Assembly (NCBI GenBank): GCA_000733355.1
Contig: JNVV01000010.1
Location: forward strand, 600,324 to 664,323
Length of the DNA: 64,000 nt
Direction: 5' to 3'
DNA from: Falciphora oryzae
Lineage: Eukaryota; Ascomycota; Sordariomycetes; Magnaporthales; Magnaporthaceae
The position numbers and the translations under genes are program-made. Under the pieces are notes generated by a model. It was not told the DNA's origin. It saw only the letters and a program-made list of their open reading frames with translations, and did not search any database. Positions 8,728 through 20,520 of this stretch are shown here, in pieces; the stretch's first letter is position 1, and every line of letters starts with the position of its first letter.

Positions 8728-11448
8728 TCAAGCCTCAGACTTCACCTTCCCTGCGGGTATCGTAGTAGTGGTGTCTTCTTCCAGATCCATCTTCTCAGAC
8801 GCCTCGGCGGCTTCCACCTTCACCGCCTCATCAGCTGCCGCGTTGTCGAGCTTCGCTCCTCCTTCCTCTCGATCGACATCCTCGGATTCGGCTTTGACCT
8901 CGGCTTCGCCGGTTTCCTCGCCGTCCTCTGTCTTCTCAGCCTTGGCATCCTTGACGAGACCCTTGTTGAGCAGCACCGACGTCTCGTTGAAAATGCGGAG
9001 AAGCATTGCTGCACGATCCTCCTTGGGCAACATGAGGTTGAGCGAGTGGAAGCTCTTCCACAGCGGCAGCGCCATCCGCTCCATGTCCTCGTCTCCCAGG
9101 CCCGGTTCGACCCTGAGGACACAGCAGCCTAGGCCGATGTCCATGGCCGGCTTGCCAACCTCTCCGAGCGTCTTCCAGCCGCCGTCGGCTAGCTTGGGGA
9201 ACATTTCAATCAGGAGTTTCCGCAGCGTCTCCTTCGAGTGCAAGTAAAGGACTCGCTCGGGGCCCACATAGCCCTGGAGGATCGGCATTCCTTCTGACTG
9301 GATGCGCCACCCGCACACCTCGGCCGACGGCGCGTCCTGCTTCATGAACATCTTGACACCGCCGTGGACGAACCTGACGCCACGACCCTCGTTCTGCACT
9401 AGGATGTCCCTCACAAGTGCGCTTGTGTAGTAGATGGCCTTCGCCGGTTCACCCATCGCATTGCGCACCATAAACCTGTCGATGGGGAAGCGCTGCGAGA
9501 GGTTGTAGAACTTCTGGACCAGCTGGATGACAGCATGGTCAGTCGGCAGGTATTTGAACGGTTCCTCATAAGGACCATCCCGCTTCTTTTTGAGCTCCTG
9601 CGGTGGATCAGCCGAGGTCTGCTCCGCCTTGGTAGCCGGCTGCTCATCCTCCGTCTGCGGCTTTTCCTCTTTCATCTGCGGCTGCGCCACCGGCTCTTCC
9701 TCGACGCTGCCAGTCATGTCAACGTCTGTCGGCTCTGCTGGGATGTCAGACGCGGGCTGTGCCCCGCTCTCCGACTTTGTTTTCTTAACCGCGGCCTGCT
9801 CCTCGGGTTCCGCCTCTTCCCTCTCACGCTTAACCCCCTGCGCATCTTCGCCGTTCTTCGGCGCGGATTTCGTCTCCGGTTTGACAGCGGCCACTCCGTT
9901 TTTGGCGAGTTCAGCTTCGGTCTTGGCCTTGAACTCTGCGTTCTTCTGGAGGACAACAATGAAGAAGCCGCCAGTATCCTGTAGGTGAGGGTATATCCTT
10001 GTGCAGCGCTCAAGCGGGATCTGGGGCGCATCGGAACCCGTCACGGGGAACATTGAACGCGAAAGCCTTCCCGGCGCGGTGCGACTGTCCCGTGCATCGC
10101 CATGATGCTCCTCAACCTCCTCCCAGCTATTCCAGACGCGGCTAGCCTTGTCCATGACCTTCCAGGTCTTGAGACCGGGCCGCCTCTTCAGGCCAGGAAG
10201 GGACTCGCTGCTGTCGATAATGTCGATCGTCTCGAGCCCGCCACAACGCTCAATAGCGGCGGCAATGACGGCCTCATTCTCAACAGGGTTCATACTGCAA
10301 GTAGAGTAGACGACCTTGCCACCGACCTTGAGCATCTGAAGAGCTCGAACGAGAATGCGCGTCTGGGTCAGGTGGAGCCCCAGAGCACTGCCAGGCTGCC
10401 ATTCCCTCCAGAGGCTGACATTTTTCCTCAGGGTACCGTCACCCGAGCACGGAACATCGGCGAGAATGCGATCAAACTTGAGATAGTTGCCCTTCTTTGG
10501 ATCATCGGATGGCAGGCGGAGCGAAGGGTAGAGAGTGGCGTCGTGGTTGGTGACAAGCAGGTTCGGAGAGGAAAGCCTCTTGAGCTGATGGACAAGCATG
10601 TGGCATCGCTTGTACTCGGCATCATTGGCGATCAGCAGGCCCGTGGCGCGGCCGTCATCACCAGCGTCTGTCTCCAAATCCACTTCCTCCTCGCCCTCGG
10701 GAGTAGCAACCTCCCGGCCCTCCTCCTTGGCGTACTTTTTCATGAAGGCCTTCATCCTGCCCTCCTCTCCGACATGGAGCATTTCGAGCAGCTGGGCGGC
10801 CTTGCTTCCCGGGGCGGCGCACATGTCGAGGACAGCCATGCCGGGCTTCACATCCAGGAGCAGGGGCGGGATCATGCTGACGACCTCTTGTCTGCTGATG
10901 TTGCCGACGCTCGTCTCGGAGACGAGGAACTTCTGGAACTTTGCAAATGGAGGGAACTTGCGGACAACGTTCTTGGGCGTGGTCATCCACCAGGCCAGCA
11001 GGTCTGGGAACCAGTCGACGGGCTTGGGCGGGTCGACAGGCTGGCCGTCGTGGTGGGTGATCTCAGTGATCTCTGGAATGTACCGCGTGTGCATGAGCTT
11101 CATGACCTCGGAGGCATGGCCCTTGGAGCCGCAGAAGCGGAAGCTGTTGGGGAGCTCTCGGCGGTAGGCGGCCCAGAACTCCTCCTTCTCCTCGTCGGAG
11201 AAGGACAGGAGCGCATCGTAGAACCTCTGGAGCCTCTCGTTCTCCTTGGCAATGGAAGGATACGAGTTGTAGCGGTTGTTGGTGGCCGTGTCGGCGCGGC
11301 GCTTGCCATCGAAGTGGCCGCCATTGCCGCCGCCTCTGCGGTTCTGCGCCGAGGGTCGGGTTTGTCAGCGCCGGCCAGTCGAGAGCACGCAGGGCTTCAC
11401 TGCATTGCCTGAAGGGCGCCTTACATTGCCACGTTTGTTGCGACCCAT
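8728..11448 (-). CDS. NCL1: tRNA (cytosine-5)-methyltransferase NCL1/TRM4 (NSUN2 family)
   Basis: Exon 1 is 11448-11425 (eight codons), then an 81-bp GTAAGG/GCGCAG intron and exon 2 11343-8728, giving 879 aa. The protein methylates cytosine-5 in tRNA using SAM, in the nucleus. Visible motifs: SAM-binding DMCAAPGSKAAQLLE (~179), ADVPCSGDGTLRKN (~300) with the release cysteine, and YSTCSMNPVENEAVI (~355) with the catalytic cysteine. It is longer than yeast Trm4 (684 aa). The excess lies in two charged inserts: a Glu/Lys-rich segment of ~120 residues after VVLQKNAEFK, and an acidic C-terminal tail rich in Asp/Glu. The final domain (PFKYLPTDHAVIQLVQKFY onward) is the usual fungal C-terminal domain. 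A long antisense frame covers much of the gene and is a GC-bias shadow. Confidence 0.93.
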
Positions 11449-11745
11449 GGCGCACAATCTTTTTCACCAAGAGTGCAATTGGTGATTCTGACTGCGTGCG
11501 TCGCGGAGTTTGGAGTCGAAAAAGGAAAAGCAAAAAAAGTCGAGAAAAAAAAAATAACTGAGCTCTTCGAAGTTGGAGCTTCGGATACCCCGCCCGCCCG
11601 CATATTCCTTCGCGAAGAGGGTCCTCCCCGCCCCCACATTTTGCCCTGGATGTGTACCTTGTCACCGTCGAGTGCAAATTACGTTCCATGATACTACCTA
11701 CAATTCGAGGTCGGCAAGTCCCTCAGCCATCCGGCGGGTATGGGC

Positions 11746-13461
11746 TCACTCGTCCAACAGGCCGACGGTCCAGTGAACGATGCGGTCGACACCATGGCCG
11801 TTTATGGCGCTTACAGGGATCGCCGCACAGTCCTTGGTCCATGCGCCCTCGATGCTGCTGGGGTGGGGCGCGTCGCCTCGGGTGATGCTCGTGAGGTAGT
11901 CCCTCAGCTCCTCAAAGTTCTGCTGCGTGGACGGCAGATCCGCCTTGGTCGCCACCACGAACCAGGGCTTCGCAGCAATGTGCAGCCCCGAGACGCTTTC
12001 GGGAGCCGGCGGGTAGTCGGCCGACATCATGCCGCTCCCGCGTCCCATATGCCGGGAATGCGTCGTGCCCGCTCCAGCATCCTCCCACTCGATACGTGCG
12101 TCACGCTCGCGGTCCCGCTCCTCCTCCTCCCGCATCTGTGCGTACTGCCCGACTTCGTTCCACAGCGCCCTCAAGGCCTTGACGGCGTTGCCAGCTCCCA
12201 GGTCGATCACGAACGCCAGGACGCCTGCGCGCTCCACGTGGCGCAGGAAGGCTATACCGAGGCCCCTGTTGAGGTGTGCCCCCTCGATCAGGCCGGGGAT
12301 GTCGGCCACCGTGAACCGGGTCCGGGGCACAACCTCGGTCTCGTCCGGATCCGCAACCCCGGAATGCACATCTTCGTCGCTAACAGGGAGCCGGCGGGTG
12401 CTCCGAACCAGCGGCCTCCCCTTGTTGTTGTCCAATACTACGGTCCCGATGTTTGGCTGCAGGGTTGTGAACGCCCACGACCCGACGCGCGCCCTGCTAT
12501 TGGACATGGCACGGAGAAGCGTGCTCTTGCCAGCGTTAGGCAGTCCCACCAGACCGACATCCGCCAGAAGCCTGAGCTCCAGCTCTACCCTCAAGGATAC
12601 AGGCCGTTCGCCTTTGGTGGCGAACAGCGGCCGTGGAGTTTCCCTCGACACGAAGTGGGGGTTTCCCAGGCCGCCGATGCCGCCAGCGGCAAGGAGAATC
12701 GGACGCGGCGTTGGGCGAGACAGGTCCAGGTGAATCGGCGCAGAAGGCTGGGAATATATCCTCGTCCTCTTGGGCAGCCGGGGCAGCTCCAGGCTGGCGG
12801 CCTCGGTGGCTGAAATGCCCGGGTATAGTAGCCATTTGTGTCTGAAGGGGTCCTCATCAGGGTCGCTGTCTGCGCCCTCGACAGATCCTGGGTCTGTTTT
12901 TGGCGCAGACTTCCTGCGACGATAGAACGCCCGGGCCACCTCCCGCTCCTCGGCTTCTGGGTCGTAGCGTTGAATCTCTCTCAAGACAGTGCCGACAGGG
13001 ACTGAAATCACCACGTCATCCCCTCTCTGTCCCGTCTTGGAGCTACCCTGTCCATTCTTGCCGGTGCCGGCGCGGATGAAGCGTTTCCTGGAGAGCTTGT
13101 GCAGGGAGGTCTCGCCGTGGACGGCTTGGATGTAGACGTTTCCGCCATGGCCACCGTCTCCGCCATTGGCAGGGCCCTCCTCCACGTAGGCTTCCCTGAG
13201 GAAGGATATGCAGCCATGGCCGCCTCCGCCAGCGTAGAGTGTTAGCTTGGCATTGTCGGCGAAGTGTGGGGACGAATAGTCGTCGGGGTTGGGGTTGAGA
13301 CGAGTCGACACGTCATCGGGAGACGATGGCTCTGTGATGTGGTGTCGGATCTGAGTGATGGAATTGGATAGGCGCGGGGCCTGTGCAGAGCCGCCTCGTA
13401 ATAAAAAGGGGTAGAGGAACGGCAGGGCGAGCTGCGACGAGCGCGGACATCGGGGGGGCAT
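11746..13461 (-). CDS. MTG2: Mitochondrial Obg/CgtA-family GTPase (MTG2)
   Basis: Single exon, 571 aa from the ATG at 13461. The frame is open further upstream, but the first residues after this ATG (Arg-rich, MPPRCPRSSQLALPFLYPF) look like a mitochondrial presequence, so it is preferred. The Obg fold follows with its glycine-rich repeats (LYAGGGGHGCISFLREAYV, NGGDGGHGGNVYIQA, GKNGQGSSKTGQRGDD). It is interrupted by a charged insert (EEREVARAFYRRRKSAPK). The G domain has G1 GLPNAGKST (~304), a DIPGLIEGAH G3 (~387), TKAD as G4 (~505; Thr replaces the usual Asn) and SAINGHGVD as G5. Yeast Mtg2 assists assembly of the mitochondrial large ribosomal subunit. A second insert rich in Arg/Glu (REEEERDRERDARIEW) lies between G3 and G4. 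Confidence 0.92.
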   Translation of the reverse strand: MPPRCPRSSQLALPFLYPFLLRGGSAQAPRLSNSITQIRHHITEPSSPDDVSTRLNPNPDDYSSPHFADNAKLTLYAGGGGHGCISFLREAYVEEGPANGGDGGHGGNVYIQAVHGETSLHKLSRKRFIRAGTGKNGQGSSKTGQRGDDVVISVPVGTVLREIQRYDPEAEEREVARAFYRRRKSAPKTDPGSVEGADSDPDEDPFRHKWLLYPGISATEAASLELPRLPKRTRIYSQPSAPIHLDLSRPTPRPILLAAGGIGGLGNPHFVSRETPRPLFATKGERPVSLRVELELRLLADVGLVGLPNAGKSTLLRAMSNSRARVGSWAFTTLQPNIGTVVLDNNKGRPLVRSTRRLPVSDEDVHSGVADPDETEVVPRTRFTVADIPGLIEGAHLNRGLGIAFLRHVERAGVLAFVIDLGAGNAVKALRALWNEVGQYAQMREEEERDRERDARIEWEDAGAGTTHSRHMGRGSGMMSADYPPAPESVSGLHIAAKPWFVVATKADLPSTQQNFEELRDYLTSITRGDAPHPSSIEGAWTKDCAAIPVSAINGHGVDRIVHWTVGLLDE

Positions 13462-16410
13462 CGTCGCTGTCAGGGGCCTCGGTGCGATCTGGGGTTGCTG
13501 CAGGACCTGGGCCAGCGGCGAGCAGCTCGTTCCCAACGCGAAAAACCAGTCTGTGATGCGGTCACTGGATCGACTTGGTTTTGGTGCGATAAGATAAGAG
13601 CTAAGGTGGCGGTCACACCTCTCGCGAGAGCTGCACCCGACCCCACACCTCAATTGCTGACAGGCTCGAGCCTCCACTGCCCAGACCGCCCCTGGGTGGC
13701 GTCTCTCACCAAATGCTCCGAGTCTGATCTCGACGATTCCATCGCTTTATCGTCCCAGCTCTTCGTCCGGTCCCCGCGAACCCGCCTCTCCCAGAGGCAT
13801 GCATCATCGAACCTGCAGACGAGGGCCTCGAGGATAGCATTCGACCATAGTACATGGCTGGGCCAATTGGGCCGAGGCTCCACACGAGACCAACAAGCCG
13901 CTCTCGGAAGGTCGAATCTGGGGAGGGGCGGGAGGGATTGGATTGTGGGCTTTGAATAAACAGGGCGGTCGGGCCTCCATATGCGGCTGTGATTCGGCGC
14001 AGCTTGTATGGATGGACTTGGCCCGCCTGCGGTACCTTGGCCCGCGCGTGATTCCCCCGTCAAAGCCAGGTACCACCACCTACCAGCTGGCTCGGAACAA
14101 AGAGCATATGTGAAGAGGTGACATGCCCGGCGTGGGGAAACATGGAGGCGAACCACATACGCAGAGGCAAGAGGCAGATATAGCATTGCCGAGAGGTGCC
14201 ACCGCTGCGCTCACTGCTTGCATATGATGTTCTGTGCATGGTCGGGCACTGATGCACAAATAGGTGGGAAGGGGGTGTCGTCCCACGCGAAGTTGCGGTG
14301 TAAGTGGCTGGCACGGGCTAGCCAGAGCAGACCCTCGCTGCTGCGGGCCAAGTCCAAGTCGGTCCTGCGGCCCAACCTGGGGCGGCCGTGACCGCCGGCC
14401 GTGGTCTCCATTGATGCTCGCTCGCTGTGAGGCCTGGTGCTTCCCCTCCTCGCTAGCCTGGCCTGGGGTGGTTGTTTGTCGGCATGCTGGTGGTGGAGAT
14501 TGATCTTCCCTTCCTCATTGACCCTTTCCACTTGCAGCTGGTGCGACTGACTTACATATGGCGGCCATCCCGGCTCCTCCGTCAGCCGTTCTCCGCCCTT
14601 TGTCTTTTTTTTATTTTTATTTTTTTATTGTTATTTTTCTCTTGGTGCTGAGGACCCGTGCGTGAGCGGGCTTTGCTCCTGCAGCTGCAACCAGGAGGAA
14701 AACGACGCAACAAAGGCAAGGACAACATGAATTAAACAAATAAAATCTTCCAACGAGGAGGCGGGCAGGCTGTGCCTGGCTGGGTGTTCAACCAAATTGC
14801 CTGCGACATTGGTCGCCCAGCAGCCCAACCGCGCGTTGTCCGCACAACAAAAAGGAGCAGGCAAATAAATGCAGTGCAATGGAAGCTGGCATTAGGGCGG
14901 CTGACTTACATAACCCACCCTCCTTTTTTTTTTCTTTTTTTTTTTTTTTTTTTCCTTTTCGGCCACAGACGGTGTTTGTCTGATATGCACATTCCTGGTC
15001 ACGCCAGACCAGAAGATCTCTGCACTTGCCACCAGCGACGTCTTTTGTTTCTCATTTGCTTCCATCATCTTCGCTTGCACCACCACATCGGCACCGCCTC
15101 CACCCCGCACAATAAGTGCCTCTCAGCCTGCCTCGACTGACTCTTACAGAGTGGCGCGGTCGCATCGGGGAGTACAGCTCTAGGACTACAACTGGGACTG
15201 CAGCTGGGACGGGGACTGGGATTGCAAGCCTCGGGGACCGTCGTCGGGTCAGATCACAGGGCACGGAGCGCTGGTGCCGGAGCCAGGCGGGCCAGGAGGG
15301 AGAAGGACGGGTGGATACGCGGGCGATTGGGCTGCATACTATCCAGGAGCCCGCATTCGAGCCACGACACCAGACCCCCGGACTAACGTGGTCAAGCTCG
15401 GCTCTGCTTGGGGCCCGGCCTGCCACTGGGGGAAAGCTTCAATCCTCTTCTCAAACCCTCGCGGGCGCTCTTCCTCCCTCCTCTTCCCCTCCTGCACTGC
15501 TGCGTCGCTCGCCATAGAGATCTCGAGCTCGCCGCTCTTCCCCCCATTCTCTGCCGCCCTCTGCATCCGCATCCACATCTCCCTGCCTGCCGACCTTAGC
15601 AGCAGCGTTCCCTTGCCTTGCGACCGCTGCCCGTTGCGTTGCTGCCCTGTCGTCCCCAGCTTCTTGGCCCGACCCCGTCCGGCCACCGCCGCCTCATTCC
15701 CTCCCTTCTCCATCACCTGCCAGACACATCGCGCTCCTAGCTTGCCTCTCGTGCGTGCTTGTGTAAGGCCTGCAGCACAGAAACAACGTCGCAGAGCAAA
15801 CAACGCAGCAGCAGCACAGAGCCGCAACGCAGTCCCAGGCGCTACTCGTGTCGCCCCTCGCCATAGCTGCTCTGTTATCCCGCGCCCGCCAGTCGCTCAC
15901 TTCGCGTGCGTCTGCTCGTCGATCTTGCTCTCCCACCCCCAAGACCCTTTTTGCTGGCTGCAGTCTGCCACTGAGAGAGGTAAGTCGACTAGTCTCGCAT
16001 CTTGCTTGCATCCCCCACTTCCATCCCATATACTCCTATCTATACCTTTGATGGCCCCCTCTCTCCCCTTTCCCTCCCTTCCCCCTCCATTCTATCCAGG
16101 ATCACGTCTATGCCTCCCGTCTGGTGTATGCTGCTCCCCTCCGTCATCCCAACACTCGTTCTCGTGTGCTTCACCCTCCTGGCTGGTCCAGTTCCATTGG
16201 GTCATTGGGAGCTTGCCGCTTGGCGAATGTGCCGAGAACACGCTGTAAAACACGGCCACGCATCTCTGCCTGGCTCCCTATTTGATTTTCTGTTTCTGGC
16301 TTTCCGTTTTTTTTTTTTTTGTTTTACTTTGATACCCCATTTTCTTTCTTGTCCGTTTCTATCATCGTCATCCTTGTCTCCACTGCCGCCGTCGATCCCG
16401 CCGCTAAGCC
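13462..16410. promoter_or_regulatory. Divergent 2.9-kb region with a long pyrimidine-rich leader before the 16411 gene
   Basis: This region separates MTG2 and the rightward 16411 gene. From about 15430 to 16400 the plus strand is strongly C/T-rich with many TCCC, CTCC and TTTT tracts, typical of long fungal 5' untranslated leaders. A good donor (GAGAG|GTAAGTCG, intron from 15980) and an acceptor (TCTATCCAG, ending 16099) could form a 5'-UTR intron of about 120 bp. Long T-runs occur at 14928-14955 and 16308-16320. A 324-codon open frame here is Ser/Pro/Leu-biased and is judged non-coding. Confidence 0.5.
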
Positions 16411-17263
16411 ATGTATACCAGAGATCACAAAGATTTCCGGGACTTCAAGCCTCGGAAGTCTGTAATCAGGATGGACCCGGATTGCGCCATATGCCGTTCC
16501 CCGGCAACACTGCGGTGCGACTGTGAGGCCAAGGGGCTTGACCAGGCGGTGAGACAGGCCGAGCAGAGGATGATGCAGTCGGTATACAACGACATCAGGT
16601 TCGTCTCTGACCCCCAGCTTTTGCTCTCCGCCCTGCCCCGGCCGCAGGTGTGCTTACAAAGTCTTTCTCTCCAGGACGTGGGTCCGATCGCATGCCCAGG
16701 ACTACATCCTCCAGTACTTCCACTACCAGACCGAGCGGCGCAAGGCGGCCCACTCGGCACACCTGGACCGCATCACCGCTCACTCGTACCACTACTACCA
16801 CCAGCCACCGCACCCAAATGAGATCATGGCGGCACAAGCAACGCTGAAACGCGGCATCGACGACGACTGGCAGGCCTCGGTCCAGAGGTACCCCGAGGTG
16901 CTTGAGTACTTTTACAGCCTGGTCGACTTGTCCCTACCCGAGGACACGGACCCGGCCGTCAAGGACCCTCCCCTGAGCGCCCTGTCGGGCCAGCGTAAGG
17001 CCGGCCGGAGGGGCGGAGGCCCCTCACCCACCATAGCCAGCGGAAGCGTGGCCCCTCACGAGCAGCTGCCGGCGAGGAGAACACCGCCCCCTCTGGAGCC
17101 GACGTACGAGAGGAGAACACCAGGCCTGCGCAGGCAGTCCAGGGGGGCCTTCGTGCCACCCCCGCCGCCGCCGGCATATCCACCCGGACCGCAATCCTTG
17201 TACCACCCGGGGCTCCCTGGCCATCCCGGGCACCCCGGCCATCCGGGTGGCGGGTATGCCTGA
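16411..17263 (+). CDS. Conserved hypothetical protein with N-terminal CxxC...CxC motif
   Basis: Exons 16411-16598 and 16675-17263, 258 aa. The 76-bp intron has donor GTTCGT and acceptor CTCCAG, and splicing gives NDIRTWVRSHAQDYILQYF without a break. Cys25, Cys28, Cys36 and Cys38 (DCAICRSPATLRCDC) could form a small metal site, though no classical zinc finger fits. Residues ~39-170 are helical and rich in Gln, His and Tyr (AVRQAEQRMMQSVYNDIR; DRITAHSYHYYHQPPHPNE), ending VLEYFYSLVDLSLPED. The last ~85 residues are disordered, with poly-Pro and HPG repeats (PGLPGHPGHPGHPGG). No signal peptide or membrane segment. Function is not known to me. The unusually long C/T-rich leader suggests substantial post-transcriptional or promoter-level control. 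Confidence 0.75.
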
Positions 17264-18820
17264 GCCGATTGATTCTGAACTTATTGTTCGACATGCTTCT
17301 TCTCATCCTTATTCTTCTACTGCCAACGAACACACTTTTTGTTTTTCTTTCCCGCCATCGAGCCCAACGACGCGCGGGGCAACCCGTCTCTCCTCGAAGC
17401 AAACAACAACAAAAAAAAAAACCCACCAGATCATACTTCTTCTCTACCTCTCCGTCTTCCCGTGTTAATATGACGAGATACCACGAGACTCACGCTGTGA
17501 CGAAATTTACGCAAGAGAGCAGGCGGCTACTCTGCATGACCTCTGACCAAAACGAACGAAAATATGTCTTGCATAGCGGGCGGGGAAACATGCCATCTTC
17601 TTTAGAGATTCTGCGCGACCCTATCTATCTACTTTGATATCATCACGTCGTTGCGTGTTTGTTTGATTATCTTTTATCTTTTACCTTTTACCTTTTACCC
17701 TTTTATGCTATTCTTCTTTTTCGACTATCCCTGCTTTTTTGTTCTCTTCCTTTTGGTCCCTTTTTTTTTTTTTTTTTTTTCAACGGCGGACTTTTTTGCC
17801 CTCTCGGATTGAACTGGACGGATGAGGCGTTTTTTTTTTCTATTTTGAGTCTCGCAATTGTTACCTCCGGCTTCCCTCCCATCTCAGCCCCATTTTGTTT
17901 CTCGCCACGCGATCGAACCCAAAGTGGTGGATAACGGAGACGGAGAGCCAGATGAAATAAGGGGGTCCATGTTTTTCCTTCTCTTCGTTCTCTTCTTCTT
18001 CTTCTTCTTGTTGTTTTCTCTCTCGTGTTTCTCTGTTCTTTTCCCCCTTCTCTTGGTGATATCCCCGGAGGCTGTCGCTATACCCCCCCGCCGAAGGCTT
18101 ACTATGTGCGGCATTGGATGTTCGGCGCAGGCTGGATACGGAGGATCTGGCTCGGTTATGAGAAAAAAAAGAAAGAAAAAAAAGACTGGACTGTTGGTGC
18201 GGCGAGCCTTCGAGGAGGATGTGAGCGAGAATGCAGCCGCAATTTACGTTTGAGAGACACAACTCGAGCAGTGATGCTATTTAACCAACAAACCTACTGC
18301 AAAAATTGAAAACATTCACCGCACGGCGGCCAGGCACATAGACCCTCTCCTAGTCACCAGGCAGAACCATCTCAATGACCTAAAAAGATCACCCTCGGTG
18401 ATCTTGCCCGGTATCGCGGGCTTGGACGAGGGAAAGCCAACAGGCTCACCGCTCAGAGTCGGCGAGTCTTCAAAGTCCGGGCATTTCACATCGGTCAGGC
18501 AAAGGAAGGGCCTGTCGCGCCTTTTCGCTATTATGGTATATGTATTTTTCGAGGCCCAAGATGACGGTAGCTGCGTAAAAGAAACAAAAATCGAGGAGTG
18601 TCAGAATCGTCATATATATAACCCACTGTCCCAGCCCCTCCCCCCAGAGCAAAGTGAGCTCTCCGTCATCAGCCCTTTAGGTCCCTGATGATATGCAAAT
18701 CGCGTTGTATATGTTGATGATTTTTTTCTTCTTTTTTTCCTCCCAAGATGTCAGACGTATGGTAAATGTTGTGTCATTGGACTGGAAATTGTCCCAGTGA
18801 GACGCGAGCGTCGGTGGGCT
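17264..18820. other. Convergent 3' region, low-complexity
   Basis: About 1.5 kb between the stop of the 16411 gene and the stop of BFR1. Dominated by C/T-rich stretches and homopolymers (T20 near 17761-17780, T-rich 17988-18020, A-rich 18163-18185). Open frames here are artefacts of simple sequence. No gene seen. Confidence 0.6.
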
Positions 18821-20520
18821 TTACGCCTCAACCTCCTCACCCTTCTCCTCGATGGTGTTCTTCAGGTCCAAGGCGATATCAGCGACGGCCTTGTCCTCGC
18901 CCTTCTCCTCGATGATGGTGTTCTTCAAGTCCAAGGCGATATCAGCGACGGCCTTGTCCTCGCCCTTGCCGCTGACGCCGTTGGAGCCGACCTGACCGGC
19001 GGCCTCCTCGGCCTCGATCTTCTCGATCTCCTTCTTGGCCTTGTCGATGTTCTGTTGACGACTGTCAGTCCACCACATCTCGAATCCATAGGATAGAATG
19101 GGGCATCGAAGACACTCACACGTTGGGTTTGGGCGGCCTGGTCAGACTTCCAGTGCTCCAGCTTAGCCTTGGCCTTCTCGATAACAGCCGGGACATCAGC
19201 GGCGCTCATGGGCGGGTCAATTCCCATAAAGGCACAGTCCTCCATGACGGACGGGGGGCAGCTGAACTTGGAGGTAGCAGGGGCGTCCGAGGCGGCGGCC
19301 GCAGCACCGCCCTTCTTGCCCTTCTTTCCCTTCTTGACAGCCGGTGCGTAGTCCTCATCGCGGTCCTCCTTACGAACCAGGCGGGTGCCCTTCAGGGCTG
19401 AGTCGTCAACCTTGCGGGTAGCCTGGGCGGTCATGCCGCTGGAAGCCAGAAGCGGCGCCTTCTCGGCGACCTGGTGTGAGGGGTCGAAGAAGTGAATCAG
19501 GCTGTTGGCGCGGCGGATCTCCTCGAGGTAGGCAGGATCGCTGGCCTCGGCAAGCATCCTTTGGGCCCGCTCCTTCTTGGCCTCCTGAGCCCTCCGCGCG
19601 TCCTCGGCCTTCCTCCGTTCCCTGGCCTTCTGCTTGGCCTCCCACTCGTAGTTGGAGAAGGCCTTCTTCTGCGAGTAGTAGTCGTCCTTGATCTTGCGGA
19701 TGGCGTCGAACTTCTCGCGCTGCTCGTTCTGCAGCCTTGTCCGCTCATCGCGCAGGCTCGACAGGCTCTTGTAAGCCTCGTCCTGCTCGGCCTTGATGGT
19801 GTCGATCTCGGCCTGGATCTTGTTGTACTGCTCGCTGAGCGCCTTCTGCTCCGGGTCCTCCATAGTGTCCTTGATAGCCTTGATCTTGGCGCGCAGGTCG
19901 TCAATCTCCTTCTGCTGGTTGTCGAATTGGGCAAAGTTCTTGCGCTGCTTCCGGAGGCTGGAAACCTCGGCGATGGCCTTCTTCTCGTCGACCAGCTTCA
20001 TCATGCCCCCCTCGATCTGCTTGTCCAGCCGGGCGATCTCGCTGTCGACATCCTCGGCGCTCTTAAAGCCGACTTTGCCACGCGCCGTCTTCTGCTCGGC
20101 AATGCGGCTCCTGAGCTGCTCGTCCAGGCGCTTGATCTGGTCCTGCTTGGTGGTGCGTGCGCTCTTGCCGGCGCCCTGCTTCTGGCGGATCTCGTTGGCC
20201 TGTGCGATCAGCTCCTGGCGGCGCTTCTGGGTCGGGTTCGGGGCGTCCTTGTTCTTGTTCGGCTGGGCGAGGTCGATCTTGGCCTTGATGGCGTTCTGTC
20301 GAGGAAGAGCAAGAGGACGGTGAGCAGGCAAAGGTCGGCACACAGCGAGCTGCGGGGTATTTGGCCCAGGGGCAGGCGTCGGGCGGCTTCAGCTCACGTA
20401 TTGGGTCATGACGGCAGCATGCTCCTTCTCGGCCTTGTCCAGGTTGTTCTTGTACGCAGCCTCGTCAGGCTTCGTGGGCCTGGCCGCCGGGGCGGCAGCA
20501 GGGGCGGCGGTTTCAGCCAT
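18821..20520 (-). CDS. BFR1: Bfr1-like mRNP/nuclear segregation protein
   Basis: Exons 20520-20398, 20295-19120 and 19051-18821, 509 aa. Introns of 102 and 68 bp are GT-AG. After an Ala/Pro-rich start (MAETAAPAAAPAARP) nearly the whole protein to ~residue 270 is predicted coiled coil (IKRLDEQLRSRIAEQK; SEIARLDKQIEGGMMKLVDE; LREKFDAIRKIKDDYYSQK-type helices). A conserved hinge (IRRANSLIHFFDPSH) and a C-terminal segment follow (KFSCPPSVMEDCAFMGIDPP). In yeast Bfr1 associates with polyribosomes and mRNP complexes at the ER and affects secretion and ploidy. The last exon carries a recent tandem duplication of a 20-21-residue acidic segment. Its promoter lies in the 669 bp shared with RPB5. Confidence 0.85.
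18840..18962. repeat. Tandem duplication within the BFR1 last exon
   Basis: Two head-to-tail copies of a ~60-bp unit at 18840-18899 and 18900-18962. They are identical apart from a 3-bp insertion (GAT) and one substitution (CAGG versus CAAG). The unit encodes EDKAVADIALDLKNTIEEKG, and the frame is kept. Confidence 0.9.

Noticed and set aside
10102..11412. 436-codon plus-strand open frame
   Set aside because: Antisense to NCL1; no motifs, Leu/Val/Gly-rich shadow composition.
11740..12813. 357-codon plus-strand open frame
   Set aside because: Antisense to MTG2, which has complete GTPase motifs.
15274..16248. 324-codon plus-strand frame
   Set aside because: Ser/Pro/Leu composition from C/T-rich DNA; interpreted as untranslated leader.
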